Assembly: GCA_020850015.1 (NCBI GenBank)
Contig: JADZFF010000121.1
Coordinates: 1 to 46,262, forward strand
Source: Bdellovibrionales bacterium
Lineage (GTDB): Bacteria; Bdellovibrionota; UBA1018; JADZFF01
Direction: 5' to 3'
Length of the DNA stretch: 46,262 nt
The notes below the pieces were generated by a model. That model did no database searches, had not been told where the DNA came from, and saw only the letters and a program-made list of their open reading frames with translations. This document shows positions 35,126 to 43,964 of this stretch, one piece after another. A program made the translations under genes and the position numbers. Position 1 is the first letter of the stretch; each line of letters opens with the position of its first letter.

Positions 35126-35506
35126 CTAGAACTTGAGTCCAGCTTCACGGGCCGCGTCTGCAAACGCCCGGATGCGACCGTGATAAAGATAGCCGCTGCG
35201 GTCAAAAACCACCGAGCTCACGCTCTTCGCAAGCGCCCGCTTCGCCATCATCTCGCCGAGGGTTTTCGCTCCTTCGATTGTATTGGGCACTTTTTTCTTT
35301 CGGAACTCTTCCTCTACAGTCGAGGCCGAAGCCAGCGTGTGGGCCTTCACGTCGTCCACAATCTGAGCGTAGAGATACTTGTTCGAACGAAACACGCACA
35401 GACGTGGACGTTCGGCGGTACCCTCCATACCTGAGCGAATCCGCCGCTTGCGCTTGGCGCGGACCACCACTTTCGGATTGGTCTTCTTGCTGATCTTGGC
35501 CGACAT
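35126..35506 (-). CDS. rplR: 50S ribosomal protein L18
   Basis: 126 residues. The 5S-rRNA-binding core is evident: KRKRRIRSGMEGTAERPRLC, FRSNKYLYAQIVDD and the end FDRSGYLYHGRIRAFADAAREAGL. With L5 it forms the central protuberance. It lies between rplF and rpsE as usual. Confidence 0.96.
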   Translation of the reverse strand: MSAKISKKTNPKVVVRAKRKRRIRSGMEGTAERPRLCVFRSNKYLYAQIVDDVKAHTLASASTVEEEFRKKKVPNTIEGAKTLGEMMAKRALAKSVSSVVFDRSGYLYHGRIRAFADAAREAGLKF

Positions 35507-35542
35507 AACTCTAATCCCTCTCTGGCTACGACTTCAGACCGC

Positions 35543-36085
35543 CTACTTGGCGCCCGCAGCCTTGCCCTGCTTCCGGACGATACGCTCATCCGTGTATTTC
35601 ACGCCCTTGCCCTGATAGGGCTCCGGCGGCCTAAAACCACGGATCTTGGCGGCCACTTGGCCCACCAAAACCTTGTCCGCACCAGAAACCACCAAATGGG
35701 TTCCGTCGACCTTGATCGCGATCCCCTCCGGGATCGGATACTCAATCGAATGCGAAAATCCGAGACTTAGGCTCAGAACCTTCCCCTTCAGGGCGGCCCG
35801 ATAACCCACGCCTACGATATCCAACTCCGAATTGAAGCTGGCGGCGACGCCATGAACCATATTGCTCAATACCGTGCGGGTAGTACCCCAAAGGGCCAAA
35901 ACCTTCGGGCTCGCGTCGGCGGGAACACCGACAATGAGCTTGCCGTCCTTGAGATCGACCTTCATGCCCTCAGGAAGGCGATGGCTCAACTTACCACCCT
36001 TGCCCTCAATCCGAACCAAGTCCCCTTGGACCTGGACCTTCACACTCGCATCTACCTTGATTGGCTGCTTACCGACGCGTGACAT
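35543..36085 (-). CDS. rplF: 50S ribosomal protein L6
   Basis: 180 residues. SRVGKQPIKV at the N-terminus, two L6 repeats, and the C-terminal signature DKVLVGQVAAKIRGFRPPEP followed by YQGKGVKY. It binds near the factor-binding site. It starts 3 nt after rpsH. Confidence 0.97.
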   Translation of the reverse strand: MSRVGKQPIKVDASVKVQVQGDLVRIEGKGGKLSHRLPEGMKVDLKDGKLIVGVPADASPKVLALWGTTRTVLSNMVHGVAASFNSELDIVGVGYRAALKGKVLSLSLGFSHSIEYPIPEGIAIKVDGTHLVVSGADKVLVGQVAAKIRGFRPPEPYQGKGVKYTDERIVRKQGKAAGAK

Positions 36086-36088
36086 GAC

Positions 36089-36493
36089 TCACCATACCTC
36101 GCACAGAATTTCACCGCCGACCTTGCGCTCCCGGGCCTGGCGACCCGTCAGCAGGCCCTGCGACGTCGAAACAATGCAGATCCCGGCACCACTCAATGGA
36201 CGAGGGAGAGTCTTGTAATCCGAATACCTACGACAGCCCGGCTTGCTGATGCGGCGGATGCCTTTGATCACGCTCTGCTGAGCATCGCCCTCGTACTTCA
36301 GGTAGACCTTGATTACAGGAAGACCCGCCTCATCGCGCTGGAGACGGAAGTTGCGCACATATCCTTCCTCCTTCAGCACACGCACGATGTTCGCCTTGAT
36401 TCGCGACGCCGGAACATCCACCTTCTCGTGGCGCTCCGCCGAAGCGTTACGAATCCGGGTCAACAGGTCCGCAATAGGATCAGTCATTGCCAT
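36089..36493 (-). CDS. rpsH: 30S ribosomal protein S8
   Basis: 134 residues beginning MAMTDPIADLLTRIRNAS and ending with the conserved GICIVSTSQGLLTGRQARE block. S8 binds helix 21 of 16S rRNA and is the usual autoregulator of the spc operon at the rplE region. Confidence 0.97.
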   Translation of the reverse strand: MAMTDPIADLLTRIRNASAERHEKVDVPASRIKANIVRVLKEEGYVRNFRLQRDEAGLPVIKVYLKYEGDAQQSVIKGIRRISKPGCRRYSDYKTLPRPLSGAGICIVSTSQGLLTGRQARERKVGGEILCEVW

Positions 36494-36522
36494 AAATCTT
36501 TACCTCTTTGCCCAAGCGGCTG

Positions 36523-36708
36523 TTACCAGCTCGACTTGGTCACCCCGGGAAGAATTCCCTTCAGAGCCATTCCACGGAAGCACAGGCGGCACATGTCGAA
36601 CTTCCGCATGTACGCCCTCGATCGTCCGCAAAGCGGACACCGATTTTTCGCCCTCGTCGTAAACTTGGGCTTCTTCTTCATTCCGACCAGCTTGCACTTC
36701 TTGGCCAA
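36523..36708 (-). CDS. rpsN: 30S ribosomal protein S14, zinc-binding form
   Basis: 61 residues, the short type-Z form, with CPLC and CRLC zinc pairs around residues 24-43 and the end [12 protein letters not shown]. The start is a TTG at 36708, supported by GGAGG 8 nt upstream and by the exact family length; an internal ATG would remove conserved residues. Confidence 0.95.
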   Translation of the reverse strand: MAKKCKLVGMKKKPKFTTRAKNRCPLCGRSRAYMRKFDMCRLCFRGMALKGILPGVTKSSW

Positions 36709-36725
36709 AACCCGTTCCTCCGCCG

Positions 36726-37469
36726 TTACTTCCTGAACGGCATGCCCATTTCGCTCAACAGGGAGCGGGCATGCTCGTTCGATTTCGCAGTAGTCACGAC
36801 AGTCACGGTCATCCCGCGGATACTGTCCACTTTGTCGTAATTGATCTCAGGAAAAATGATCTGCTCACGGATCCCAAGCGAGTAATTCCCACGGCCATCG
36901 AAGGCCTTGGGGTTCACGCCCTTGAAATCGCGCACTCGCGGCAAAGCCACGTTCATCAACCGATCCAAAAACTCCCACATCCGCGCGCGCCTAAGCGTGA
37001 CGCAGACGCCAAGAGCGTTTCCTTCACGAATCTTGAAGGTGGCAATCGACTTCCGCGCGCGGGTCATCACAGGCTTCTGGCCGGTCACCCACATGAAATC
37101 CTCGACGGTGGAGTCGAGAACCTTGGGGTTCGCAACAGCCTCTTTCACAGCGCAGTTCACCACCACCTTCGTGATCCGCGGGACCTCCATGGGGTTCTTG
37201 AACTTGAACTCCTTCATCAGAGCCGGGACCGCTTTCTCGCGATAGGTAACCTGCAACCGAGGCGTCCTTGCCGGAGAAACCTTGGTTTCGCCCGCAGCGG
37301 CGATCGGAACGTTGACGGTCGCCTGCCCCTTTTTGGACTTTCCGGCACCCGCCTTCTTCGACTCCTTCGCCTCTGCGCCGGCCTTGGGCGCGCCCTCGGA
37401 CGAGGAAACTCCGGCCTTACCCTCAGGCTTCTTCTTTTCTTTGGTCTTGTCAGACTCGTTGCCAGCCAC
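36726..37469 (-). CDS. rplE: 50S ribosomal protein L5 with 70-residue N-terminal extension
   Basis: 247 residues against a usual 179. The L5 core starts at about residue 71 ([18 protein letters not shown]) and is complete ([31 protein letters not shown]). Residues 1-70 are Lys/Ala/Gly/Ser-rich and of low complexity. There is no internal start with a convincing ribosome site near the core, so the extension appears to be translated. L5 binds 5S rRNA and P-site tRNA. Confidence 0.95.
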   Translation of the reverse strand: MAGNESDKTKEKKKPEGKAGVSSSEGAPKAGAEAKESKKAGAGKSKKGQATVNVPIAAAGETKVSPARTPRLQVTYREKAVPALMKEFKFKNPMEVPRITKVVVNCAVKEAVANPKVLDSTVEDFMWVTGQKPVMTRARKSIATFKIREGNALGVCVTLRRARMWEFLDRLMNVALPRVRDFKGVNPKAFDGRGNYSLGIREQIIFPEINYDKVDSIRGMTVTVVTTAKSNEHARSLLSEMGMPFRK

Positions 37470-37492
37470 GACTCAATCCTCCCAGACCCGAC

Positions 37493-37837
37493 TCACGCCG
37501 GATCCAATTTTTCGCTGCATTTCTTACAAACGCGCGACTTCTTAGAATCCTTGCCCTTCGTTGCGCCCATGCCATGCCGAACGCCGCGATTACACTTGGG
37601 GCAAAAAAGCAGGACATTGGAGTAATTCAGCCACGCTTCCTTCTCCACAACCCCGCCCTGAGGATTCTCCTGGTTTGGGCGCACGTGCCGCTTGACCAAG
37701 TTCATCTTCTCCACCATGACGCGACCGAGCTTGGCATCGACGCGCAGGACCTTCCCCGACTTGCCTTTTTCGCTGCCGGCGATCACCTGAACCATGTCGC
37801 CCTTGCGGATCGACAACTTAATTTCAGCAGTCTTCAT
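37493..37837 (-). CDS. rplX: 50S ribosomal protein L24 with zinc ribbon
   Basis: 114 residues from the ATG at 37837 with GGAGG 4 nt upstream; a GTG six codons earlier overlaps rplN and is not preferred. The KOW core is KGDMVQVIAGSEKGKSGKVL, followed by NLVKRHVRP. The C-terminal half has CPKC and CKKC pairs. L24 initiates 50S assembly. Confidence 0.96.
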   Translation of the reverse strand: MKTAEIKLSIRKGDMVQVIAGSEKGKSGKVLRVDAKLGRVMVEKMNLVKRHVRPNQENPQGGVVEKEAWLNYSNVLLFCPKCNRGVRHGMGATKGKDSKKSRVCKKCSEKLDPA

Positions 37838-37851
37838 AGATCCTCCGGCGC

Positions 37852-38220
37852 TCACAATACTTCTGGCGCCAACGACACGATTTTCGTGAAGGCTTTCGCG
37901 CGAAGTTCACGCGCTACCGGCCCAAAAATGCGCGTACCAATCGGCTCCTTTTGTGCATTGATCAAAACTGCCGCGTTATTATCGAAGCGAATGTGCGTAC
38001 CATCGCCACGATTCACTTCCTTTGTCGTCCTGACGACGACGGCCTTCAAAATGTCGCCCTTTTTAACCTTTGCCGTAGGAAGGCAATCCTTCACGGAAAC
38101 AACAACCACGTCCCCAAGAGAGGCATAGCGTCGAGCGGTACCGCCCAGTACCTTGATAACTTCCACGACCTTCGCGCCGGTATTATCGGCCACGACCAAT
38201 CTGCTCTCCTGCTGCACCAT
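37852..38220 (-). CDS. rplN: 50S ribosomal protein L14
   Basis: 122 residues, the exact family length: starts [19 protein letters not shown], contains [10 protein letters not shown] and ends [19 protein letters not shown]. It forms an intersubunit bridge. It starts 3 nt after the rpsQ stop. Confidence 0.97.
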   Translation of the reverse strand: MVQQESRLVVADNTGAKVVEVIKVLGGTARRYASLGDVVVVSVKDCLPTAKVKKGDILKAVVVRTTKEVNRGDGTHIRFDNNAAVLINAQKEPIGTRIFGPVARELRAKAFTKIVSLAPEVL

Positions 38221-38223
38221 ACT

Positions 38224-38601
38224 CTAGGCCTCCTGCCCTTCAGAAATCGCCGCGTCACCAAACTTCGAACGGCGAACAATCTCCTTGAGTGCCCAGTTCT
38301 TCTCGCGACTCAAAGGACGGGTCTCGATGATGCGAACAAGATCGCCGGTGTGTGCGTCGTTCTTTTCGTCGTGCACCTTGAAGTTGCGGGACCGGGTAAG
38401 ATACTTTCCGTAGCGGCCATCGCGGACCTGGCGATCAACACGCACCACGATGGTCTTCTGCATCTTGTCGCTCACTACGATGCCCATGGCTTCCTTGCGA
38501 ATCCGGTGGACCGGTGCCGCAGAAGCGGACGCCGGCTTATCCCGTTTCGGCGCAGCCTTGGAAGCCGTCGGCTTTTCAGTTTTCTTTTTCGTCTCTGCCA
38601 T
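38224..38601 (-). CDS. rpsQ: 30S ribosomal protein S17 with N-terminal extension
   Basis: 125 residues. The OB-fold core (EAMGIVVSDKMQKTIVVRVD, GDLVRIIETRPLSREKNW) is preceded by about 35 Lys/Ala/Pro-rich residues not found in the typical 80-90-residue protein, with a shorter extension at the C-terminus. Confidence 0.96.
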   Translation of the reverse strand: MAETKKKTEKPTASKAAPKRDKPASASAAPVHRIRKEAMGIVVSDKMQKTIVVRVDRQVRDGRYGKYLTRSRNFKVHDEKNDAHTGDLVRIIETRPLSREKNWALKEIVRRSKFGDAAISEGQEA

Positions 38602-38618
38602 ATTTCCTACTTCCTGCC

Positions 38619-38828
38619 TTACTTACCGGATGCCTTGAGCGTGTTCGCAAACAGCATCTTCATGCGCGCAAGATCCTTGCGCATCTGCCACAGAAGACCC
38701 GTGTTCTCGAGCTGACCGGTACGGTGCTGCATCTTCGATTGAAAAAGACCGCTCTCAGCTTCACGAATTTTTACCGTGAGCTCGTCCTTAGTAAGATCTT
38801 TCAACCCTTTAAAGCGCTTGTTCGACAT
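38619..38828 (-). CDS. rpmC: 50S ribosomal protein L29
   Basis: 69 residues, two predicted helices: LKDLTKDELTVKIREAESG and QMRKDLARMKMLFAN. L29 lies at the tunnel exit where trigger factor and SRP dock. Its place between rplP and rpsQ is standard. Confidence 0.95.
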   Translation of the reverse strand: MSNKRFKGLKDLTKDELTVKIREAESGLFQSKMQHRTGQLENTGLLWQMRKDLARMKMLFANTLKASGK

Positions 38829-38842
38829 AGCCTCTTCCTCGA

Positions 38843-39295
38843 TTAAACCGCTGCGGCCCGAGCCTTGGCCTTAGCCGCCTGCTCAAGTATCCTCTTGCTG
38901 ATGAATTTGCAGGTCAGCGGAAGTTTATGGGCGGCAAGTCGAAGGGCTTCTTTGGCCTGATCTTCGGGAATGCCCGCCATCTCGTAAATTACGCGACCGC
39001 GTTTCACATCCGCGGCCCAGTATTCAACGTTCCCTTTGCCGGAACCCATTCGAGTCTCAGCCGCCTTCTTGGTCACTGGCCGATCTGGGAAAATTCGGAT
39101 CCACACGTCGCCTCCCCGCTTGGTGTAGCGGGTCATGGCGATACGAGCGGCTTCGATTTGCCGAGATGTGATCCGACCCGAAACCGTAGCCACAAGCCCG
39201 AACTCGCCCTTGTGCAGCTTTTCGCCGCGCGTGGCCGCGCCCTTGAAGACTGTCCGATGCTGACGGCGCCACTTGACGCGCTTAGGAGACAACAT
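38843..39295 (-). CDS. rplP: 50S ribosomal protein L16
   Basis: 150 residues starting [14 protein letters not shown], with [38 protein letters not shown] and [16 protein letters not shown]. An Ala/Lys tail of about 12 residues follows the usual end. L16 helps shape the A-site region. The ATG is 4 nt after the rpsC stop. Confidence 0.97.
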   Translation of the reverse strand: MLSPKRVKWRRQHRTVFKGAATRGEKLHKGEFGLVATVSGRITSRQIEAARIAMTRYTKRGGDVWIRIFPDRPVTKKAAETRMGSGKGNVEYWAADVKRGRVIYEMAGIPEDQAKEALRLAAHKLPLTCKFISKRILEQAAKAKARAAAV

Positions 39296-39299
39296 GGCT

Positions 39300-39986
39300 T
39301 TACTCCTTCATCCCACTGCTGCCCTGAAGGGCCTTAGCTTCGAGCGCGGCCTGACGACGCAACGTCTGCACCTCGCCGTGATAGACCCAGGCCTTAACGC
39401 CAATGATCCCGTAGCTGGTCAAGGCCTCATAAGTTCCGTAGTCCACGTTGGCCCGCAACGTATGGAGAGGGACGCTCTCATCGCTGTACCATTCGCGGCG
39501 AGCGATCTCGGCGCCCCCCAATCGACCGGAAACCTGGATCTTGATCCCTTTGATTCCATGTCTGAAGGCTGCCTGCATGGCCTTCTTCATGGCGCGACGG
39601 AAAGCCACTCGCTTTTCGAGCTGCTGGGCAACGCTTTCGGCGACGAGTTGCGCGTTTGCCTCCGGGCTCTTCACTTCGATGATGTTCAGGAACACCTCGG
39701 ATTCCGAGAGGCCCTGTACTTCTTTCTTGAGCTGTTCCACGCCCGCACCCTTTTTCCCGATCACAATGCCGGGCCGGGCGGTGTGGACATTGACCTTCAC
39801 ACGGTTGGCCGCGCGTTCGATCTCGACGCGAGCCACGCCAGCGCCCTTCAGCTTCTCCCGGACAAATTTCCGGAGTTTGATGTCCTCGTGAAGCAGCTTG
39901 GAGTACCCATTCTTGGAGTACCAGCGGCTGTCCCAGTCGCGTGTGATACCCAGGCGGAAACCAATCGGATTGACCTTCTGACCCAT
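39300..39986 (-). CDS. rpsC: 30S ribosomal protein S3
   Basis: 228 residues: [20 protein letters not shown], a KH domain with [12 protein letters not shown], and the C-terminal [33 protein letters not shown] and VYHGEV. It lines the mRNA entry site. Confidence 0.97.
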   Translation of the reverse strand: MGQKVNPIGFRLGITRDWDSRWYSKNGYSKLLHEDIKLRKFVREKLKGAGVARVEIERAANRVKVNVHTARPGIVIGKKGAGVEQLKKEVQGLSESEVFLNIIEVKSPEANAQLVAESVAQQLEKRVAFRRAMKKAMQAAFRHGIKGIKIQVSGRLGGAEIARREWYSDESVPLHTLRANVDYGTYEALTSYGIIGVKAWVYHGEVQTLRRQAALEAKALQGSSGMKE

Positions 39987-40000
39987 GTCTTTGTTTCCCC

Positions 40001-40336
40001 TTACCGTTCCGCCAACGTGACTTTGACGTGGCTGGTCTCTTTCATGATGGGCGACGCAGATCCTTTGGCCCTGGGGCGAAAGCGCTTAAGCGTGGCGCCC
40101 TTTCCAACCAGCAGAGTTTTCACGTAGAGATTGTCTACGTCGATGCTGCCCTTCTGGTCCGCGTTCGCGACCGCGCTCTTGAGCAAGGTCGAGAGCACGC
40201 CGGCAGTCCGCTTACGCGGAGAAAACCGGAGGTAATTCAACGCCTCGTTGATCCCTTTGCCGCGAAGCTCATCCGCAATCAGCGAAAGCTTTCGCGGCGC
40301 GATTCGGACAAAGCTGAGTTTTGCATTCACGTCCAT
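40001..40336 (-). CDS. rplV: 50S ribosomal protein L22
   Basis: 111 residues: [41 protein letters not shown] and the end [20 protein letters not shown]. Its hairpin narrows the exit tunnel. Confidence 0.97.
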   Translation of the reverse strand: MDVNAKLSFVRIAPRKLSLIADELRGKGINEALNYLRFSPRKRTAGVLSTLLKSAVANADQKGSIDVDNLYVKTLLVGKGATLKRFRPRAKGSASPIMKETSHVKVTLAER

Positions 40337-40347
40337 GATCGTTTACC

Positions 40348-40704
40348 TCAGGTTTTGGCCGCGGGAGCCGCCGAAGGTTTAGCCGCGGCCGCCGATGGTG
40401 CCGCTGCCGGGGCAGCCGCTGCCGCAGCGCCCTCCGCCTTTTTGTCGGCCGGGGTGTGGCCGTGGAAGGTCCGAGAAGGGGCAAACTCGCCCAACTTGTG
40501 ACCGACCATGTTTTCGGTCACATAGACCGGAACAAATTTCCTCCCGTTGTGGACCGCAAGGGTCACACCGACGAACTCCGGAAGAACCGTGGAACGGCGC
40601 GACCAGGTCTTGATGACCTTTTTGTCATTGGCCTGTATGGCGGCGTTCACCTTTTTTACGAGGTGATCGTCACAGAAGGGGCCTTTCTTAATGGAACGAG
40701 CCAC
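40348..40704 (-). CDS. rpsS: 30S ribosomal protein S19 with alanine-rich tail
   Basis: 118 residues from a GTG ([18 protein letters not shown]). The core ends at about residue 90 ([15 protein letters not shown]) and is followed by about 28 residues of almost only Ala, Pro, Ser and Lys, beyond the usual 87-95. S19 lies in the 30S head. Confidence 0.96.
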   Translation of the reverse strand: MARSIKKGPFCDDHLVKKVNAAIQANDKKVIKTWSRRSTVLPEFVGVTLAVHNGRKFVPVYVTENMVGHKLGEFAPSRTFHGHTPADKKAEGAAAAAAPAAAPSAAAAKPSAAPAAKT

Positions 40705-40714
40705 TGATTACTCC

Positions 40715-41548
40715 TTACTTGCTACGGCGTTTCACAATGAACGCCTGAGTGCGCTTGTTATGACGCGTACGATAGCCCTTTGCCGGCGTACCCCATGGCG
40801 ACTGGGGATGCCCGCCAGAGGCCTTGCCCTCTCCGCCACCCATCGGGTGATCCACCGGATTCATCGAAACACCGCGGTTGGCCGGGCGAATCCCTAGCCA
40901 ACGAGAGCGGCCCGCCTTACCGATCGTGACGTTTTCGTGATCCAGATTCGAAAGCTGGCCGACCGAGGCGCGACAAAGACGATGCAACTTGCGCTGCTCA
41001 CCGCTCGGCATCTTAACCAAGCAGTATTCGCCCTCTTTAGCCATGAGCTGCGCGAAGCCACCGGCCGTGCGAGCGATAACACCGCCCTTGCCGGGCTCGC
41101 ACTCGATGTTGTGAATCAACGTGCCAAGCGGAATCTGGATCAGCGGAAGGTTGTTTCCAGGCTTGATATCCGCCTCGTCGCTCGAGATCACCGGATCCCC
41201 GACCACTAGGTTGTTCGGAGCCAGAATGTAGCGCTTCTCGCCATCTGCATAGTGAAGAAGGGCGATGAAAGTCGTGCGATTCGGATCGTATTCGATTGAA
41301 GCAACCTTTGCGGGGATATCCCGCTTGTCGCGTTTGAAGTCGATCATCCGGTACATGCGCTTGTGACCGCCGCCCTGATGCCGCATCGTCAGGTGGCCGT
41401 CACTGTTCCGACCGCCCGCCTGTTTGATGAACTTGAAGAGTTTCTTAGGCTTCTTGGGCTGTTCCGACTTGGGCGTCAGCGTGGAGAAGTCGATGGTGGT
41501 GATGTACCGGCGGCTTGGGGTCGTCGGCTTGTATGATTTAATAGGCAT
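40715..41548 (-). CDS. rplB: 50S ribosomal protein L2
   Basis: 277 residues: [32 protein letters not shown], and the C-terminal peptidyl-transferase-associated region [17 protein letters not shown] with its conserved His. It is the central large-subunit protein. It starts 18 nt after rplW. Confidence 0.98.
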   Translation of the reverse strand: MPIKSYKPTTPSRRYITTIDFSTLTPKSEQPKKPKKLFKFIKQAGGRNSDGHLTMRHQGGGHKRMYRMIDFKRDKRDIPAKVASIEYDPNRTTFIALLHYADGEKRYILAPNNLVVGDPVISSDEADIKPGNNLPLIQIPLGTLIHNIECEPGKGGVIARTAGGFAQLMAKEGEYCLVKMPSGEQRKLHRLCRASVGQLSNLDHENVTIGKAGRSRWLGIRPANRGVSMNPVDHPMGGGEGKASGGHPQSPWGTPAKGYRTRHNKRTQAFIVKRRSK

Positions 41549-41566
41549 TGCTGGTCTCCGCTCCCA

Positions 41567-41857
41567 TTACGCCTCGAAGAACTCGATCTTCTGACCCTTC
41601 TCCAGGGTCACGATCGCTTTCTTCCAGTTAGCGCGCTTGACGAGCGCTCCACGTCCAAAACGCTTGTGTTTGCCCTGCATGGTCATCGTACGGACGGCTT
41701 TCACCTTCACGCTAAAGACCCGCTGAACCGCGTCCCGGATTTCCTCTTTGTTGGCCTGAACCGCGACCTCGAAAGCATAAGTGCCGAACGCTTCGGCGCC
41801 CGCAGTGCTCTTCTCGCTGATTACAGGCCGCTTGATCACGTCGTATACGGATTTCAC
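41567..41857 (-). CDS. rplW: 50S ribosomal protein L23
   Basis: 96 residues from a GTG at 41857, 7 nt beyond the rplD stop and with GAGG upstream; an ATG 11 codons earlier would overlap rplD. The core VYDVIKRPVISEKST, VFSVKVKAVRTM and KRFGRGALVKRANWKKAIV is intact. L23 is the docking site of trigger factor at the tunnel exit. Confidence 0.95.
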   Translation of the reverse strand: MKSVYDVIKRPVISEKSTAGAEAFGTYAFEVAVQANKEEIRDAVQRVFSVKVKAVRTMTMQGKHKRFGRGALVKRANWKKAIVTLEKGQKIEFFEA

Positions 41858-41864
41858 GTCGACC

Positions 41865-42503
41865 TCACTTCGCCTTGGCGCCGACCGCAAGGCGCTTGTC
41901 TACGGATTCCACGGCGCGCTTCGAGAACACGACCCAGTCGTGCCGAATCACGTCGTACACATTGAGACCGCCCGTTTGCATCACACGGACACCCTTGAGG
42001 TTGCGTCCAGAGAGCTCGAGATTCTTGTTGGCCTCATCAATCACGAGAGCTTTGGTAAGGTTGAGCTTCTTTCCAAAGATATCAGCGAGGACCTTGGTCT
42101 TGATCTCCTTGAGATCGAAGGAGTCGATCACCATCAGACGACCCGCCTTCACGCGATCCGAAAGGATGGATCGAAGGGCTCCATTCACCATCTTCCTGTT
42201 CGTGCGCTGGGTGTAATCCCGGGGGCGCGGCCCGAAAATGCGGCCGCCACCCGGCTGAAGCGGCGAACGGGACGAACCCTGACGAGCATTACCCGTACCT
42301 TTCTGCTTAAAGGGCTTCTTGCCGCCTCCGCGAACCTCTGCCTTGGTCTTGGTCTTGGCAGTTCCCTGGCGGCGGGTCGCAAGCTGAGCCTTCACCACTT
42401 GGTGCACCAGCGGGACGTTCACCTCTGCGCCGAAAACGGCGTCGCTGAGGTTCACGGAACCCACTTTCTTGTTCTCGAGACTCATCACGTCCAAAGTAGG
42501 CAT
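41865..42503 (-). CDS. rplD: 50S ribosomal protein L4
   Basis: 212 residues: VMSLENKKVGSVNLSDAVFG, the long internal loop KKPFKQKGTGNARQGSSRSP that reaches into the tunnel, and the C-terminal GLNVYDVIRHDWVVFSKRAV. In gamma-proteobacteria L4 represses the S10 operon; whether it binds the leader-like structures here is untested. Confidence 0.97.
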   Translation of the reverse strand: MPTLDVMSLENKKVGSVNLSDAVFGAEVNVPLVHQVVKAQLATRRQGTAKTKTKAEVRGGGKKPFKQKGTGNARQGSSRSPLQPGGGRIFGPRPRDYTQRTNRKMVNGALRSILSDRVKAGRLMVIDSFDLKEIKTKVLADIFGKKLNLTKALVIDEANKNLELSGRNLKGVRVMQTGGLNVYDVIRHDWVVFSKRAVESVDKRLAVGAKAK

Positions 42504-42517
42504 GACTTCAATACCCC

Positions 42518-43213
42518 TTAAGCTTTCTTCTTCCGCGCCAGGCTCTTGATCGAGGCGCGAACGGACACGATGCCGCTGCGCGGCCCCGGCACGCTGCCCT
42601 GGATCAACAGGACCTGCTTCTCAACATCCAACCCGACCACCTTCAGGTTCTGCGTCGTCACACGAACGTTGCCCATCTGACCAGCCATCCGGCGACCTTT
42701 CGGTACGTGACCGATCTGACGGTTCATCCCGATCGCACCGGGGTGCCGGTGGTTCACCGAGCAGCCATGCGAAGCATAGTTGCCGCGGAAATGGTGGCGC
42801 TTCATGACCCCCTGAAAGCCTTTGCCTTTGCTGACGGCGGTTACGTCGACGAGCTCCCCGACCTGAAACGCTTCGGGGCTGAGAACCTTGCCGATCTCGA
42901 GCCCATCCAGCTTGGCGCCGGCGGGAAGACGGAATTCCTCGTAATGGTAGAAGCCAGGGGCATTCGCCTTCTTGGCATGACCGGCCTCGGGCTTGGACGC
43001 GCTCTTGGCGGTTCGTTCAGCGAAACCGATTTGCACGGCCTCGTAACCATCTTTTTCCTTGGTCTTCACCTGGGTGATGACGTTCGGACGCAAGTCGATC
43101 ACAGTGACCGGCAACATGCTGCCGTCTTCCGCGTAGATATGGGACATGCCTGCCTTGACACCCAAGATGCCCGCCCGGCCTTGCTCCAGCTTAACGCTTT
43201 CGCGCTTTTCCAT
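42518..43213 (-). CDS. rplC: 50S ribosomal protein L3
   Basis: 231 residues from the ATG at 43213 with GGAG 6 nt upstream; a longer in-frame ORF reaches into the non-coding spacer and is not used. The core ILGVKAGMSHIYAEDG, KGKGFQGVMKRHHFRG, SHGCSVNHRHPGAIG and MAGQMGNVRVTTQNLKVV is complete. L3 is a primary 50S assembly protein. Confidence 0.96.
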   Translation of the reverse strand: MEKRESVKLEQGRAGILGVKAGMSHIYAEDGSMLPVTVIDLRPNVITQVKTKEKDGYEAVQIGFAERTAKSASKPEAGHAKKANAPGFYHYEEFRLPAGAKLDGLEIGKVLSPEAFQVGELVDVTAVSKGKGFQGVMKRHHFRGNYASHGCSVNHRHPGAIGMNRQIGHVPKGRRMAGQMGNVRVTTQNLKVVGLDVEKQVLLIQGSVPGPRSGIVSVRASIKSLARKKKA

Positions 43214-43477
43214 TGCTGCTCCAACCACTCTATTTCCCGCCGCCAGCCGCGTAGGCCCATCCCTCGCGCGTCCCGTACAGGTTGTACTTTCCAAACACGA
43301 TCGAACCCATCGTCACAGCATCACCGGGCGCTCGATGGGCGCTCCTTGCGAAGCGCTCACTGACTGTGCCGGATGCGTCCATGCGATGGTTAAAAAGAGC
43401 GCTGACTTTCCCTCTGGGATTTCCGCAAGATCCTTTGCGGCAGAGGGGAGTTTCAATCGCCTTTTCGGGCTCAACCC
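43214..43477 (-). other. 264-nt structured spacer between rpsJ and rplC, leader-like
   Basis: All other gaps from rplC to rplO are under 40 nt. The RNA can form a two-part stem (outer 7 bp 43410-43416 with 43441-43447, inner 6 bp 43423-43428 with 43435-43440, 6-nt bulge and 6-nt loop), followed 16 nt on by five Ts, and a small GTACA/TGTAC hairpin further on. Two short ORFs cross it: TTG 43474 to 43313 (53 codons, in the rpsJ frame) and ATG 43382 to 43230 (50 codons). Neither has a clear ribosome site. A cis-regulatory leader for rplC-rplD onward, or a remnant small gene, are both possible. Confidence 0.5.
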
Positions 43478-43792
43478 TTAAGACTTGATCTCGACGTCCA
43501 CGCCCGCCGAAAGATCCAGCTTCATCAGCGAATCGATCGTCTGCTGCGTGGGTTCCACGATGTCCAAAAGCCGTTTATGAGTCCGGATCTCGAACTGCTC
43601 GCGAGATTTTTTATCTATGTGAGGGGACCTGAGAACGCAATACTTATTGATCACCGTAGGAAGCGGAATCGGGCCTCGCACAACAGCGCCCGTACGCTTC
43701 GCGGTGTTCACGATCTCCCACACCGATTTATCCAAAACCCTATTATCGAAGGCCCGGAGTTTGATCCGGATCCGATGTTCTTGAACGGCCAT
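43478..43792 (-). CDS. rpsJ: 30S ribosomal protein S10
   Basis: 104 residues: [39 protein letters not shown] and [19 protein letters not shown] are typical S10. It is also the NusE antitermination factor. First gene of the superoperon, with AGAGGGAG about 5 nt upstream and a 115-nt leader behind a good promoter. Confidence 0.97.
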   Translation of the reverse strand: MAVQEHRIRIKLRAFDNRVLDKSVWEIVNTAKRTGAVVRGPIPLPTVINKYCVLRSPHIDKKSREQFEIRTHKRLLDIVEPTQQTIDSLMKLDLSAGVDVEIKS

Positions 43793-43813
43793 TGCATCTC
43801 CCTCTTTTCATGA

Positions 43814-43831
43814 AGAAAGCTTGAGCTTTCT
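43814..43831 (-). other. 8-bp hairpin in the rpsJ leader
   Basis: AGAAAGCT and AGCTTTCT are perfect inverted repeats around 2 nt, located 22-39 nt before the rpsJ start. A 2-nt loop is sterically too small, so the pairing would open to about 6 bp. It could also be a DNA site. Confidence 0.45.
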
Positions 43832-43851
43832 CCGTATTCTCGGGGAGTTAC

Positions 43852-43876
43852 CTTGAACGCGGATGCTCGCGTCAAG
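43852..43876 (-). other. 9-bp hairpin with one bulge in the rpsJ leader
   Basis: CTTGAACGCG (43852-43861) pairs with CGCGTCAAG (43868-43876) around a 6-nt loop, with one unpaired A. Together with the hairpin at 43814 it makes the S10 leader structured, consistent with control by a ribosomal protein (inference). Confidence 0.5.
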
Positions 43877-43914
43877 CAATCTCTCCCAAGGCGTCACGTT
43901 TGAACGAAGCCGTG

Positions 43915-43943
43915 CTTATACATGGTGACCCCTGGCGAAACAA
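43915..43943 (-). promoter_or_regulatory. promoter of the ribosomal superoperon (candidate)
   Basis: On the minus strand TTGTTT (43938-43943) and TATAAG (43915-43920) are 17 nt apart, placing the transcript start near 43908, about 115 nt before rpsJ. It begins inside the short gap behind the TPM gene. Confidence 0.6.
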
Positions 43944-43964
43944 CCCAAGTCTTTGGAAAGTCGG

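Noticed and set aside
36771-37625. 284-codon plus-strand ORF opposite rplE/rplX
   Set aside because: Shadow; rplE is unmistakable on the minus strand.
37837-37855. Longer rplX starting at GTG 37855
   Set aside because: It overlaps rplN and puts the strong GGAGG inside the gene; the ATG at 37837 fits better.
39273-40127. 284-codon plus-strand ORF opposite rpsC/rplV
   Set aside because: Shadow of two ribosomal-protein genes.
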